A stretch of 64,000 bases of DNA from Dipteris shenzhenensis (lineage: Eukaryota; Polypodiophyta; Polypodiopsida; Gleicheniales), in assembly GCA_047967505.1 (NCBI GenBank), contig CM106541.1. One strand, 5' to 3'. This document shows positions 60,701 through 64,000 of this stretch, piece after piece. How positions within the stretch are numbered: the first letter of the stretch is position 1; every line of letters begins with the position of its first letter. The notes beneath the pieces were generated by a model. The model was not told the DNA's origin. It saw only the letters and a program-made list of their open reading frames with translations, and did no database searches. The position numbers and the translations under genes are program-made.

Positions 60701-62532
60701 TTTCAATCAAAACTAAACTCAGTTGGGTGAGAAGGATCTGCTCCAAATGTCTCCCTCCAAAGCTTAAGGAAAGACATGCTAATAAGCCCCAAGCAATAAA
60801 CAAATTAGAAGAGATGAACCTCCAAAGTTTAAGGAAAGACATGCTACTAAGCCCCAAGCGATAAACAAAGTAGAAGAGATGAACCTCCCCAACATAAGCC
60901 CTACAATTCTTGCCCATATAATCCTGGACTGTCTTCAATCCCAAAGTTAGTGCTAGATAGGTTCCATAGCATACAAACTATGGGCAAGAAGGAGTTGCTC
61001 CAAAGGTCTCCCTCTAATTGTTTTTGCTGTAATTCCTTCATGAACAGAGACTCAAAAGAAAAGAGCGATCTTTCTATTCTTGAAGATCTCGAAAGTCTCC
61101 TCTAGAAGCACTTGCGTGGTTCCAAGTCTCCCCTAGTGCACTGCCCTGGAAGGTCTCCGACCTTTACCCCAAATCTGAAACTTCCTAGCATGGCTAGCTA
61201 TCAACTAAAAAAATGGGATGTTTTTTGTAATGATTACTTGCTACAATCCATTCACACTCACCAGGATCCCACAGCAAGTACTTTACATGTGCCAAAGAAG
61301 ATAGATTTCAGACTTTCTGATCTATTCGCTAAGGATGCCTACTTGCTCCTTTACTTTGTTTGTTTGTGGTGGAGGCAATGAGCCTCTTTATGAGCTATGT
61401 AACGTGAAATTTCCCATCGGGTAGGATGAGAAGCTGCTAGACAATGAGCTAGCTGGTGACATGAGAATTTCTTTGGATGCCTCCCCATAGTCTTAGCTCT
61501 TTCAGGTTGGCCTTTGATATGTTTTGTCTTGCAACAAGAGCTCAGATTAATTCGCACAAATCCGATGGATTCTGGGTCAGTGATGAGCATTGGGGGGCTG
61601 ACATTAATGGGATTCAATTAGATTTAGAGATGTATTTCAAATAGATACTTGGACTCATTGATATCTCATCAAGGCAGCAATTTGCTCTAGTGTTGAAGAG
61701 CATCAAAAGGAAGCTGCTTTTTTGGATATTTGCTAGATTGGATCTTGCCTCTAGAGTGGTTGTGGTCAACCACGTTCGTTTAGCCACCCACTTGGTTTGT
61801 ATGCTCTTGTTGGTGCCATTCATGATGCTGCATTATACAGCTCAAGAGACTTATCAGAAATTTCCTTTGGAGTGGTTAGATGGGTTTGCAAAATACTAGA
61901 GCTAAGGTGGCTTGAGAAAATGTACAAATTTGGAAAGGAAAATCGATTTTGGTATTTTTATTTTTTTTTCAAGAAAAGTACTTCATTAAGTATGAATAAA
62001 AACCGCAAAGCAAGCTCAAGTGCGGGAGTACATCATGTCAAGAATAAGAAAAAACAGCTCAAAATGAGCAAACAAAAATCCCCGGTGGCGGCTGAAAATG
62101 CCACCTCATCCCTGATTTTGGTATTTTTAGTGATACACACATATACAAAAATTCCTTGTAAGACTAGATACCTCACATAAATTCCTTGTAAGACTACATA
62201 CCTAACTTCCAGTTGTGACATCCATGAACGTTTTGATGAAACTATTTAATTACAATGCCTTAGTGAAAGGGAGAGTATTCAGCATCATTTTGCAATAAGG
62301 AAAAAACCAATTCTTAATTACACTCATTTTTTAAGCATGCTAAAAAAACAAAGAGTATTGCATTCACAAAATGCAAACGGGGAAAATTTACCGAGCAATC
62401 AGAACCTGACGTAGCCAAAAAGTGGTTGTTTGGGGAGACTGCTAATCCCTTTATAAGATATGAATGAAATTCGAGTACTTTTTCCACCTCAAAAGATGGC
62501 ACGTGCACCTTCCATAAAGCTCCGTTTTCATC
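15648..62532 (-). CDS. CFAP44: CFAP44/FAP44-like ciliary WD40 protein, middle part of the gene (10 exons)
   Basis: Exons: 62,532-62,392; 35,188-34,988; 34,806-34,697; 22,890-22,784; 22,537-22,350; 22,285-21,863; 21,641-21,547; 16,238-16,124; 15,899-15,831; 15,741-15,648. All nine introns are GT-AG and every phase matches, giving 514 codons without a stop. The order of landmarks follows CFAP44 as I know the family: SDCSVRLFHF, WPPRIVD...[82 protein letters not shown]44 pairs with CFAP43 in the tether that anchors the inner-arm dynein f/I1 motor on axonemes (established in Chlamydomonas and Tetrahymena). In a plant it would act in sperm flagella. The full protein is about 1,700-1,900 residues, so the N-terminal WD40 part and the C-terminal coiled coil are missing here. 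Another ciliary WD40 protein is a less likely reading. Confidence 0.87.
15831..15899 (-). CDS. CFAP44: CFAP44 exon 9
   Basis: 69 nt, phase 0 at both ends. Acceptor ctgtag before GGTAGA; donor CTC|gtgggt. Reads [19 protein letters not shown], completing the YWE...HDG motif begun in exon 8. An alternative donor one codon later is possible but would break phase. Confidence 0.85.
16124..16238 (-). CDS. CFAP44: CFAP44 exon 8
   Basis: 115 nt, phase 2 in, phase 0 out. Acceptor tttttttgcag before GTATTC; donor GAG|gtttgc. Reads [19 protein letters not shown], a WD40 blade, and ends HVYWE. Its first base completes the Gly codon begun in exon 7 across a 5.3-kb intron. Confidence 0.9.
16480..16664 (-). 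repeat. 3' LTR of copia-2
   Basis: 185 bp with TG...CA ends (plus strand tgttagac ... ctctaca), next to a polypurine tract at 16,665-16,675 (minus TTGAGGGGGGATT). Confidence 0.75.
16805..19046 (-). pseudogene. Copia-2 Pol remnant (integrase, RT, RNase H tail)
   Basis: Order on the minus strand: GAG-pre-integrase ([17 protein letters not shown]), integrase core ([19 protein letters not shown]), integrase C-terminus ([14 protein letters not shown]), RT ([37 protein letters not shown]). From about 17,089 it jumps to the RNase H tail ([26 protein letters not shown]), so most of RNase H is deleted. Several frameshifts and stops are present (near 18,077, 18,553, 17,409). Related to the plus-strand fragment at 25,189-25,803. 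Confidence 0.85.
19060..20018 (+). pseudogene. Degraded LINE ORF2 C-terminus
   Basis: The last 144-codon frame (19,584-20,018) contains [17 protein letters not shown] and [13 protein letters not shown]. This is the same C-terminal block found in LINE-B ([18 protein letters not shown]) and LINE-C ([17 protein letters not shown]). Upstream sequence back to about 19,060 is more decayed. No RT motifs and no clear tail. Confidence 0.6.
20019..21546. other. Remainder of CFAP44 intron 7
   Basis: AT-rich, no recognisable coding or repeat structure. A short block at about 21,128-21,160 (agtctagagatagccggcag) recurs at 55,292-55,326 and is probably old repeat sequence. Confidence 0.5.
21547..21641 (-). 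CDS. CFAP44: CFAP44 exon 7
   Basis: 95 nt, phase 0 in, phase 2 out. Acceptor atgaatcag before GGCAGC; donor TTGGG|gtacat. Reads [19 protein letters not shown] then WHSSPIKCL, the start of the blade completed in exon 8. Confidence 0.85.
21863..22285 (-). CDS. CFAP44: CFAP44 exon 6, acidic linker
   Basis: 423 nt (141 codons), phase 0 both ends, the largest exon here. Acceptor gctttcag before GATCAG; donor TTGGAG|gtaact. It is mostly hydrophilic and acidic, rich in D, E, S and K ([20 protein letters not shown]), and ends [17 protein letters not shown], which re-enters WD40 sequence. It corresponds to the variable stretch between the two WD40 parts of CFAP44. Confidence 0.85.
22350..22537 (-). 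CDS. CFAP44: CFAP44 exon 5
   Basis: 188 nt, phase 1 in, phase 0 out. Acceptor ctagcag before TTCCTT; donor TGCAGA|gtaatt. Contains [17 protein letters not shown], the conserved block after the first WD40 run. Separated from exon 6 by only 64 bp. Confidence 0.87.
22784..22890 (-). CDS. CFAP44: CFAP44 exon 4
   Basis: 107 nt, phase 2 in, phase 1 out. Acceptor tactctgtccag before GTTTAT; donor CCTG|gtactt. Reads [17 protein letters not shown] then [16 protein letters not shown], one WD40 blade. Joins exon 3 across 11.8 kb. Confidence 0.9.
22891..24243. other. 3' part of CFAP44 intron 3, no feature seen
   Basis: The polypyrimidine tract and acceptor of exon 4 lie at its left edge. The rest shows only short random frames. 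Confidence 0.5.
24420..24880 (+). pseudogene. LINE reverse transcriptase N-terminal fragment
   Basis: Reads [23 protein letters not shown], the RT entry block (LINE-B has [15 protein letters not shown]). After a stop comes a decayed [10 protein letters not shown] and a leucine-rich palm region. Probably the 5' part of the LINE whose 3' remains reappear at 31,747-33,225 after the copia insertions. Confidence 0.65.
25189..25803 (+). pseudogene. Copia RNase H fragment, 3' end of Pol
   Basis: A clean 204-codon frame of the copia RT/RNase H C-terminus: [57 protein letters not shown] and [13 protein letters not shown]-like [13 protein letters not shown]. It resembles the copia-2 end. The first residues are not a natural start; the rest of Pol is absent on the left. 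The 3' untranslated part continues to about 25,970. Confidence 0.85.
25972..25976 (+). repeat. Target-site duplication GCGTA, left copy (copia-3)
   Basis: gcgta immediately before the LTR end; repeated at 31,742-31,746. Confidence 0.9.
25977..26251 (-). repeat. 3' LTR of copia-3 (275 bp)
   Basis: TG...CA ends. It matches the 5' LTR apart from a few substitutions and a 70-bp segment (about 26,098-26,167) found only here. Confidence 0.93.
26252..26262 (-). other. Polypurine tract of copia-3
   Basis: Plus strand cccccctgcag is a G-rich tract on the minus strand, directly before the 3' LTR. Confidence 0.8.
26287..29806 (-). pseudogene. Copia-3 Pol: protease, integrase, RT, RNase H
   Basis: In order: CCHC knuckle ([14 protein letters not shown]), aspartic protease ([12 protein letters not shown]), GAG-pre-integrase, integrase core ([21 protein letters not shown]), integrase C-terminus ([13 protein letters not shown]), RT ([38 protein letters not shown] near 27,230) and RNase H ([39 protein letters not shown]). 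The end is [12 protein letters not shown] at 26,287. Stops or frameshifts occur near 29,480, 28,950-29,059, 28,640, 27,600 and 27,090. Same general family as copia-5 but clearly older. Confidence 0.9.
29808..30552 (-). pseudogene. Copia-3 Gag
   Basis: ATG at 30,552 opens [16 protein letters not shown] then [20 protein letters not shown], the standard copia Gag start. A frameshift at about 30,340-30,400 moves the UBN2 core ([38 protein letters not shown]) into another frame ending at 29,808. Confidence 0.87.
31084..31447 (-). promoter_or_regulatory. Dense CCGTAC array in the copia-3 leader
   Basis: Hand count: about 27 GTAC cores in 365 bp, roughly 20 of them in GTACGG/CCGTAC, against 1-2 expected by chance. 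Nearly all read CCGTAC in the element's sense. It lies between the primer-binding site and gag. The core matches known SBP-box binding sites; function here is inferred. Confidence 0.6.
31523..31534 (-). other. tRNA-Met primer-binding site of copia-3
   Basis: Minus strand TGGTATCAGAGC, two bases from the 5' LTR. Confidence 0.92.
31537..31741 (-). repeat. 5' LTR of copia-3 (205 bp)
   Basis: Matches 25,977-26,251 minus a 70-bp block. Its inner end is cgaagg where the partner has tgaagg, so the terminal TG/CA has mutated on this side. Confidence 0.92.
31742..31746 (+). repeat. Target-site duplication GCGTA, right copy (copia-3)
   Basis: Identical to 25,972-25,976. Confidence 0.9.
31747..33225 (+). 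pseudogene. Heavily decayed LINE 3' region
   Basis: In broken frames near 32,895-33,060 I read WELIV...AWYIWTA, then [11 protein letters not shown]-like remains, echoing the C-terminal block of the other LINEs. Probably the 3' half of the LINE whose RT start is at 24,420, separated by later copia insertions. Confidence 0.4.
33226..34696. other. 5' part of CFAP44 intron 3, no feature seen
   Basis: Non-coding. A poly(G)-containing run lies at about 34,137-34,160. The splice donor gtaggt of exon 3 is at its right edge (34,696-34,691). Confidence 0.5.
34697..34806 (-). CDS. CFAP44: CFAP44 exon 3
   Basis: 110 nt, phase 0 in, phase 2 out. Acceptor ccctaaag before GCAGAT; donor TTAGG|gtaggt. Reads [20 protein letters not shown] and [16 protein letters not shown], a WD40 blade with the conserved VFFF strand. 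Confidence 0.9.
34988..35188 (-). CDS. CFAP44: CFAP44 exon 2
   Basis: 201 nt (67 codons), phase 0 both ends. Acceptor caaaacag before GTGAGA; donor CATACA|gtaaat. Reads [47 protein letters not shown] and ends AQKPHT. It directly continues the blade begun in exon 1, 27.2 kb away. Confidence 0.92.
35189..35559. other. 5' edge of copia-4 or plain intron
   Basis: No LTR or gag motif recognised, although the copia-4 frames begin soon after. The splice acceptor of exon 2 lies at 35,189-35,190. Confidence 0.4.
35560..38150 (+). pseudogene. Copia-4 Pol, 5' part (protease, integrase, RT)
   Basis: Broken frames in order: protease ([14 protein letters not shown] instead of the usual DS), GAG-pre-integrase, integrase ([38 protein letters not shown]), integrase C-terminus ([15 protein letters not shown]) and RT (WVY stop, [52 protein letters not shown]). 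The YVDD box is split by a frameshift at about 37,900. Many stops; an old element of a lineage different from copia-3 and copia-5. LINE-B interrupts it after HSLKLTK at 38,150. Confidence 0.85.
38216..38620 (+). repeat. GC-rich degenerate tandem repeats in the LINE-B leader
   Basis: A dozen or so variants of a ggccgcgcaggccccctggc-type unit, spaced about 20-60 bp apart, far more GC-rich than anything else in the window. Upstream of ORF1, it resembles promoter monomers of LINE leaders in position. Confidence 0.7.
38892..40153 (+). pseudogene. LINE-B ORF1 (DUF4283-like, CCHC), frameshifted
   Basis: ATG at 38,892 opens [19 protein letters not shown]. The DUF4283-like core is spread over three frames: [20 protein letters not shown], then [13 protein letters not shown] zinc-knuckle start [10 protein letters not shown] lies near 39,509-39,535. 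A clean 215-codon C-terminal frame ends at 40,153, overlapping the ORF2 ATG (40,146) by 8 nt. At least three frameshifts. Confidence 0.75.
40146..44941 (+). pseudogene. LINE-B ORF2: endonuclease, RT, zf-RVT
   Basis: ATG at 40,146 reads [18 protein letters not shown], the EEP start. EEP continues with [10 protein letters not shown] (catalytic Glu) and WIVGGDFNM, then shifts frame near 40,700. After an antisense insert (41,294-41,750) RT reads [79 protein letters not shown] and EFVDDTAL at 42,658, where LINE-A and LINE-C have YADD. A 521-codon frame (42,607-44,172) covers thumb and linker. zf-RVT and the C-terminal block [18 protein letters not shown] end at 44,941. At least five breaks. Confidence 0.87.
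41294..41750 (-). mobile_element. Antisense LINE ORF1 fragment inserted within LINE-B ORF2
   Basis: On the minus strand: [47 protein letters not shown], then [15 protein letters not shown] (a CCHC knuckle) and a basic tail. ORF2 sequence on either side is plus-strand and interrupted exactly here ([12 protein letters not shown] / [10 protein letters not shown]). The ORF1 is of a different LINE family from LINE-B. Confidence 0.8.
44977..45706 (+). pseudogene. Copia-4 Pol, 3' part (RNase H)
   Basis: Resumes after LINE-B with [20 protein letters not shown], then [16 protein letters not shown], a stop, [48 protein letters not shown] and [12 protein letters not shown], ending KGV-stop at 45,706. 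RNase H degrades the RNA template in reverse transcription. One in-frame stop near 45,270. Confidence 0.87.
45702..46050 (+). repeat. 3' LTR of copia-4 (right end uncertain)
   Basis: Polypurine tract aaagggg then TGTGATGGAATG, overlapping the Pol stop. Contains a 27-bp direct repeat (45,815-45,841 and 45,842-45,868), a tgttgag...ctcaaca hairpin and a telomere-like run. No 5' LTR was recognised, so the end is not fixed; it may extend toward 46,420. Confidence 0.6.
45906..45929 (+). repeat. Telomere-like CCCTAA repeats in the copia-4 LTR
   Basis: ccctaacctaaccctaaccc then taaat: four near-perfect units of the plant telomere/telo-box motif. Confidence 0.85.
46051..46420. other. Non-coding stretch between copia-4 and copia-5
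   Basis: T-rich, no coding content. Possibly the rest of the copia-4 LTR or its flank. Confidence 0.4.
46421..46425 (+). repeat. Target-site duplication GGCCT, left copy (copia-5)
   Basis: Directly before the LTR start TGTAGG; repeated at 52,486-52,490. Confidence 0.93.
46426..46690 (+). repeat. 5' LTR of copia-5
   Basis: 265 bp, TGTAGG ... CCCAACA, with a TATA-like tataac in its right half. Confidence 0.95.
46692..46703 (+). other. tRNA-Met primer-binding site of copia-5
   Basis: tggtatcagagc, one base after the 5' LTR. Confidence 0.95.
47011..47100 (+). repeat. Three 30-bp tandem repeats in the copia-5 leader
   Basis: Units at 47,011, 47,041 and 47,071 with consensus agatctgcaccagatctgct plus gttttttgt; a few substitutions between them. 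The leader (46,704-47,817) is otherwise free of features. Confidence 0.93.
47818..49014 (+). pseudogene. Copia-5 Gag and protease
   Basis: ATG at 47,818 opens [24 protein letters not shown] at 48,082 interrupts the UBN2 core where Trp is expected, and a frameshift lies at about 48,320-48,490. The frame 48,496-49,014 holds the CCHC knuckle ([14 protein letters not shown]) and the aspartic protease active site ([12 protein letters not shown] near 48,880), then a TAG at 49,012. Confidence 0.92.
49015..52095 (+). pseudogene. Copia-5 Pol: integrase, RT, RNase H
   Basis: An 888-codon frame (49,226-51,892) carries the integrase zinc finger (WHERFGHLN ... CEACLLGK), catalytic [19 protein letters not shown] and ERKNR, RT ([38 protein letters not shown] at 51,149-51,160) and RNase H ([27 protein letters not shown]). 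The second catalytic Asp of integrase is Asn (RSNRGG). A 13-bp duplication at 49,219-49,244 breaks the frame upstream. A frameshift near 51,880 moves the last 70 residues ([12 protein letters not shown]) into another frame ending at 52,095. Confidence 0.93.
49219..49244 (+). repeat. 13-bp tandem duplication disrupting copia-5 Pol
   Basis: agcttggatgcat occurs twice in a row, adding a stop (TAG) and shifting phase by one. Confidence 0.9.
52211..52222 (+). other. Polypurine tract of copia-5
   Basis: tcgaggggggtt directly before the 3' LTR. Confidence 0.9.
52223..52485 (+). repeat. 3' LTR of copia-5
   Basis: 263 bp, nearly identical to 46,426-46,690. Confidence 0.95.
52486..52490 (+). repeat. 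Target-site duplication GGCCT, right copy (copia-5)
   Basis: Identical to 46,421-46,425. Confidence 0.93.
52491..53219. other. Intron 1 sequence with one arm of a distant inverted repeat
   Basis: No gene. About 52,719-52,785 (gcaagctttgattacgagc ... ttttttgcgagctttt) is inverted relative to 54,075-54,140 at roughly 80% similarity. Confidence 0.45.
53220..53560. repeat. Long hairpin: 163-bp inverted arms, 15-bp loop
   Basis: Arms 53,220-53,382 and 53,398-53,560 are equal in length and about 90% identical as inverted copies, with loop gtgcttgaggatctt. The inner 12 bp (gggcccctggcc / ggccaggggccc) pair perfectly. No ORF. Transcribed, it would fold into a long near-perfect stem. A foldback MITE, a small-RNA precursor or a simple inverted duplication are possible. 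Confidence 0.93.
53561..54076. other. Non-coding intron sequence
   Basis: AT-rich, no supported frame. Confidence 0.45.
54080..54880 (-). pseudogene. LINE fragment: endonuclease end joined to RT palm
   Basis: On the minus strand: EEP end ([39 protein letters not shown]), then after a deletion of the RT N-terminus [14 protein letters not shown], a decayed palm, and [13 protein letters not shown]. Frames break near 54,580 and 54,380. Resembles LINE-C ([13 protein letters not shown]). Confidence 0.75.
54788..55274. repeat. Tandem duplication of a LINE endonuclease segment, two units of about 240 bp
   Basis: actagtggcaatgcatact starts both units (about 54,788 and 55,034). Both contain aaaggcatcatcaatccaag and end in a tctctccaaag...ctctctac/atcgcc block; roughly 85-90% identical. 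Confidence 0.85.
55275..55519. other. Short spacer before LINE-C
   Basis: No coding content. Includes the agtctagagatagccggca block shared with about 21,128. Confidence 0.4.
55654..59340 (-). pseudogene. LINE-C ORF2: endonuclease end, RT, zf-RVT
   Basis: EEP remnant (59,338-58,985: [31 protein letters not shown]). RT (58,347-57,658): [61 protein letters not shown] at about 57,865-57,876. Then thumb and connection (57,564-56,442, [20 protein letters not shown]) and zf-RVT with the C-terminal block [17 protein letters not shown] (56,415-55,668). Breaks near 58,360-58,990, 57,640, 57,430 and 56,440. RT catalytic residues are present, but the gene is dead. Confidence 0.87.
59345..60110 (-). pseudogene. 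LINE-C ORF1 fragment
   Basis: DUF4283-like core [19 protein letters not shown] then [11 protein letters not shown] (frame 60,110-59,865). Further on, a decayed CCHC knuckle [17 protein letters not shown] near 59,400-59,470 has its first Cys region disrupted by stops. Joins the endonuclease remnant without its normal C-terminus. Confidence 0.65.
60185..60640. repeat. 450-bp G-rich purine tract
   Basis: Plus strand is almost pure A/G with many GGGG+ runs, including g(11) near 60,290. In LINE-C sense it is a C-rich leader. It gives a spurious Pro-rich frame (60,138-60,944). Confidence 0.9.
60641..61230. other. Intron sequence, no gene
   Basis: Contains an imperfect direct repeat: aagcttaaggaaagacatgctaa near 60,760 and aagtttaaggaaagacatgctac near 60,825, each followed by aagccccaagc.ataaacaaa. 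Otherwise featureless. Confidence 0.6.
61240..61900 (+). pseudogene. Decayed LINE RT palm-thumb fragment
   Basis: Broken frames show [15 protein letters not shown] (aligned with [13 protein letters not shown] of LINE-B), then [19 protein letters not shown] and [17 protein letters not shown], the region after the RT active site. The catalytic Asp pair is lost. Confidence 0.65.
61955..62115 (-). repeat. LINE 3'-tail fragment, repeated at 63,283-63,400
   Basis: Poly(T) then caagaaaagtacttcattaag, followed by gcgggagtacatcatgt, aaaaaacagctcaaa and ggcggctgaaaatgcca, all recurring at 63,283-63,400. Probably 3' ends of a third LINE or SINE family. Confidence 0.65.
62392..62532 (-). CDS. CFAP44: CFAP44 exon 1 of those visible
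   Basis: 141 nt (47 codons), phase 0 both ends. Acceptor catgacag before GATGAA; donor TGCTCG|gtaaat. Reads [20 protein letters not shown] then [20 protein letters not shown], a WD40 blade cut before its last strand, which exon 2 supplies. It is an internal exon (acceptor present), so the start codon lies beyond the window. Confidence 0.9.
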
Positions 62533-63282
62533 CTGTCATGATTATGCAGGTACGACACTGGAAACCTAAGATCGTATAGAAAAGTGAAATTCATTATGCT
62601 TTCTTGTTCTTTATAATGCTGAGATTTGAAAAGTTAATTCCATACGACGATCCTAGGTTAAAGCTCAAGGGTACTTTATATAAAAAGTTGTGTCTTATCC
62701 CATGTTATAGATCTTCCTTATGCATACGCTACAACAGCGATTAGACAATCAATCATTAAGGTTATAAGTAAATAAAATAACATAATGCTTATTAAGAGGT
62801 TTTGAAAAACCACGGGATCTATGAGACTGAAAAACTAGATACAATGAGCTGACTGGGTGGAGCCTCTAAGCGGGCATCTACACCCAAGACAAGTATAACA
62901 TAAACATCAAAATACTAGTACAAAAAATGTCTAAGCCCCTAGAAAGAATGGAAGCTACAGTGTGGCATTACTGCGGTGGTCCTCCCGCTGCTGGCAGAGT
63001 GATCAAGTCCACGGGAGATCGTGGTGATGTAGAGGCTCTGGTGGCCAAAAACCTATGATACAATGCTGGCGACGATTAGTGTGTGTGGTCTGCTGTTGTC
63101 TCCTAGATGTGGCCCTGCATCGGACAAGTGCAATTGTCACACCTATAGGCTGTGCCTCTAGGCTGGTGAACATGGAGGGAAGGTCCTCGAGCCTGATCTA
63201 TGTGTAGAACTGCTGTGAATTTGGCATGTCTCTTGCTCTAGGGGTTGGCTACGCCGTAGAACCAAGGTGGAGGCTGAAAACT
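62533..63282. other. Upstream CFAP44 intron, no exon found
   Basis: I searched the minus strand for WD40-like exons with splice sites and found none. 62,800-63,280 looks like old repeat sequence. Confidence 0.5.
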
Positions 63283-63410
63283 GCGAGAGCAAGCTCAATG
63301 CGGGAGTACATCATGTAATGCATGAAAAAACAGCTCAAAGTGAGCTAATAAAGAACCAAGGCGGAGGCTGAAAATGCCATCTCAACCTTGAAGGCAACTC
63401 AGAGAAGAAG

Positions 63411-63712
63411 ATATGTTCATTTTCAAAGTGTATAATTTGAAAGTTTTGACCTCATATTTGGATTCCTCGTCGAATTCCGGTCATTTTGAACCAACATGAC
63501 CATATTCCAATAAAAATAAAAACTTGTTTTTGTCATTTGGCCCATTTAAAAGAGGCCCAAAACGGGCCAAAACTGAATTCATGATAAAAACACCATTTTT
63601 CCAATTTTTATCGGAATATGGTCATGTTGATACTCAAAATGATTAGAATTTGACGAGGAATCCAAATATGAGGTCAAAACTTTCAAATTATACTCTTTGA
63701 AAATGAACATAT
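63411..63712. repeat. Second long hairpin: about 108-bp inverted arms
   Basis: Arms 63,411-63,517 and 63,604-63,712 are roughly 93% identical as inverted copies (atatgttcattttcaaag ... ataaaaat), with an 86-bp centre that holds ggccca/gggcc repeats. No ORF. Both hairpins contain acatgaccat near the same relative place. Confidence 0.9.
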
Positions 63713-63719
63713 TTCCCAT

Positions 63720-64000
63720 AGTTCCTCCCTTCCCCTTCACATTCTGACGATGAACATAACTTTCATATTCCTCATCCTCTCTCTCCTCCTTGCACTCCTC
63801 TTTGCATATCTTATAAGTTCCCCCTCTCTGATCTCCCCTATGATATATGCGTTCGAACTTCCCTCCCCTCCCTTCTCCATGCCACCTTACCCATGTGCCT
63901 ATACCTACCTCTTTCCTTCATCTCCACCTTACCCCTGCGCCCGTCCCTCCCCCTTTCCTTTATCTCCCCTCCCCCGGGTCCCCCCCCCCCCCTTCTCCAT
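63720..64000. repeat. C/T-rich low-complexity tract at the window edge
   Basis: About 280 bp of pyrimidine-rich sequence ending in a c(11) run near 63,980. It resembles the complement of the LINE-C leader tract at 60,185-60,640 and may be another LINE leader in plus orientation. Confidence 0.7.

Noticed and set aside
60138-60944. Proline-rich 268-codon frame
   Set aside because: Produced by the C-rich strand of the low-complexity tract; no conserved content.

Overview
The window is nuclear DNA of a land plant, almost certainly one that still makes flagellated sperm. I read a large-genome fern as most likely; a lycophyte, bryophyte or cycad is not excluded. Two things point this way: Ty1/copia, Ty3 and LINE retroelements of plant type packed and nested together, and ten exons of a flagellar gene that conifers and flowering plants are thought to have lost. 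All reading was by eye from the sequence, with no searches.

The only host gene I can support runs on the minus strand from 62,532 down to 15,648. Ten exons (1,543 nt, 514 codons plus one base) join through nine GT-AG introns with every splice phase matching. They encode the middle of a CFAP44/FAP44-type WD40 protein, which belongs to the tether of inner-arm dynein f/I1 in cilia. About 97% of this 46.9-kb span is intron: one of 27.2 kb, one of 11.8 kb and one of 5.3 kb are filled with retroelements, while the other six are 64-246 bp. The 5' exons lie beyond 64,000. The 3' coiled-coil exons were not found and probably lie beyond position 1.

Layout. 1-3,115: end of a minus-strand Ty3 element with a novel coiled-coil ORF behind an integrase zinc finger. 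3,133-3,480: LINE endonuclease fragment. 3,717-4,640 plus 13,749-14,270: a plus-strand Ty3 relic split by copia-1 (4,641-13,748, target duplication ATTGA). Both LTRs of copia-1 carry LINE-family insertions in an (AC)n tract, including an ORF1-only element. 15,648-16,238: exons 8-10. Intron 7: copia-2 fragment (16,480-19,046) and LINE remains. 21,547-22,890: exons 4-7. Intron 3: LINE remains, a copia 3' fragment and complete copia-3 (25,977-31,741, target duplication GCGTA). 34,697-35,188: exons 2-3. Intron 1: copia-4 (35,560-46,0xx) split by LINE-B (38,160-44,976), young copia-5 (46,426-52,485, target duplication GGCCT), a 163-bp-arm hairpin, a LINE fragment, LINE-C (55,520-60,640) and older LINE tails. 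62,392-62,532: exon 1 as seen here. 63,411-63,712: a second long hairpin.

Every retroelement reading frame seen carries stops or frameshifts, so none looks autonomous as written. The most interesting observations are the transposon-swollen flagellar gene, repeated LINE insertion into (AC)n, the ORF1-only LINE, and dense CCGTAC arrays in the leaders of two unrelated retroelements. No tRNA, rRNA, CRISPR or bacterial feature was seen.
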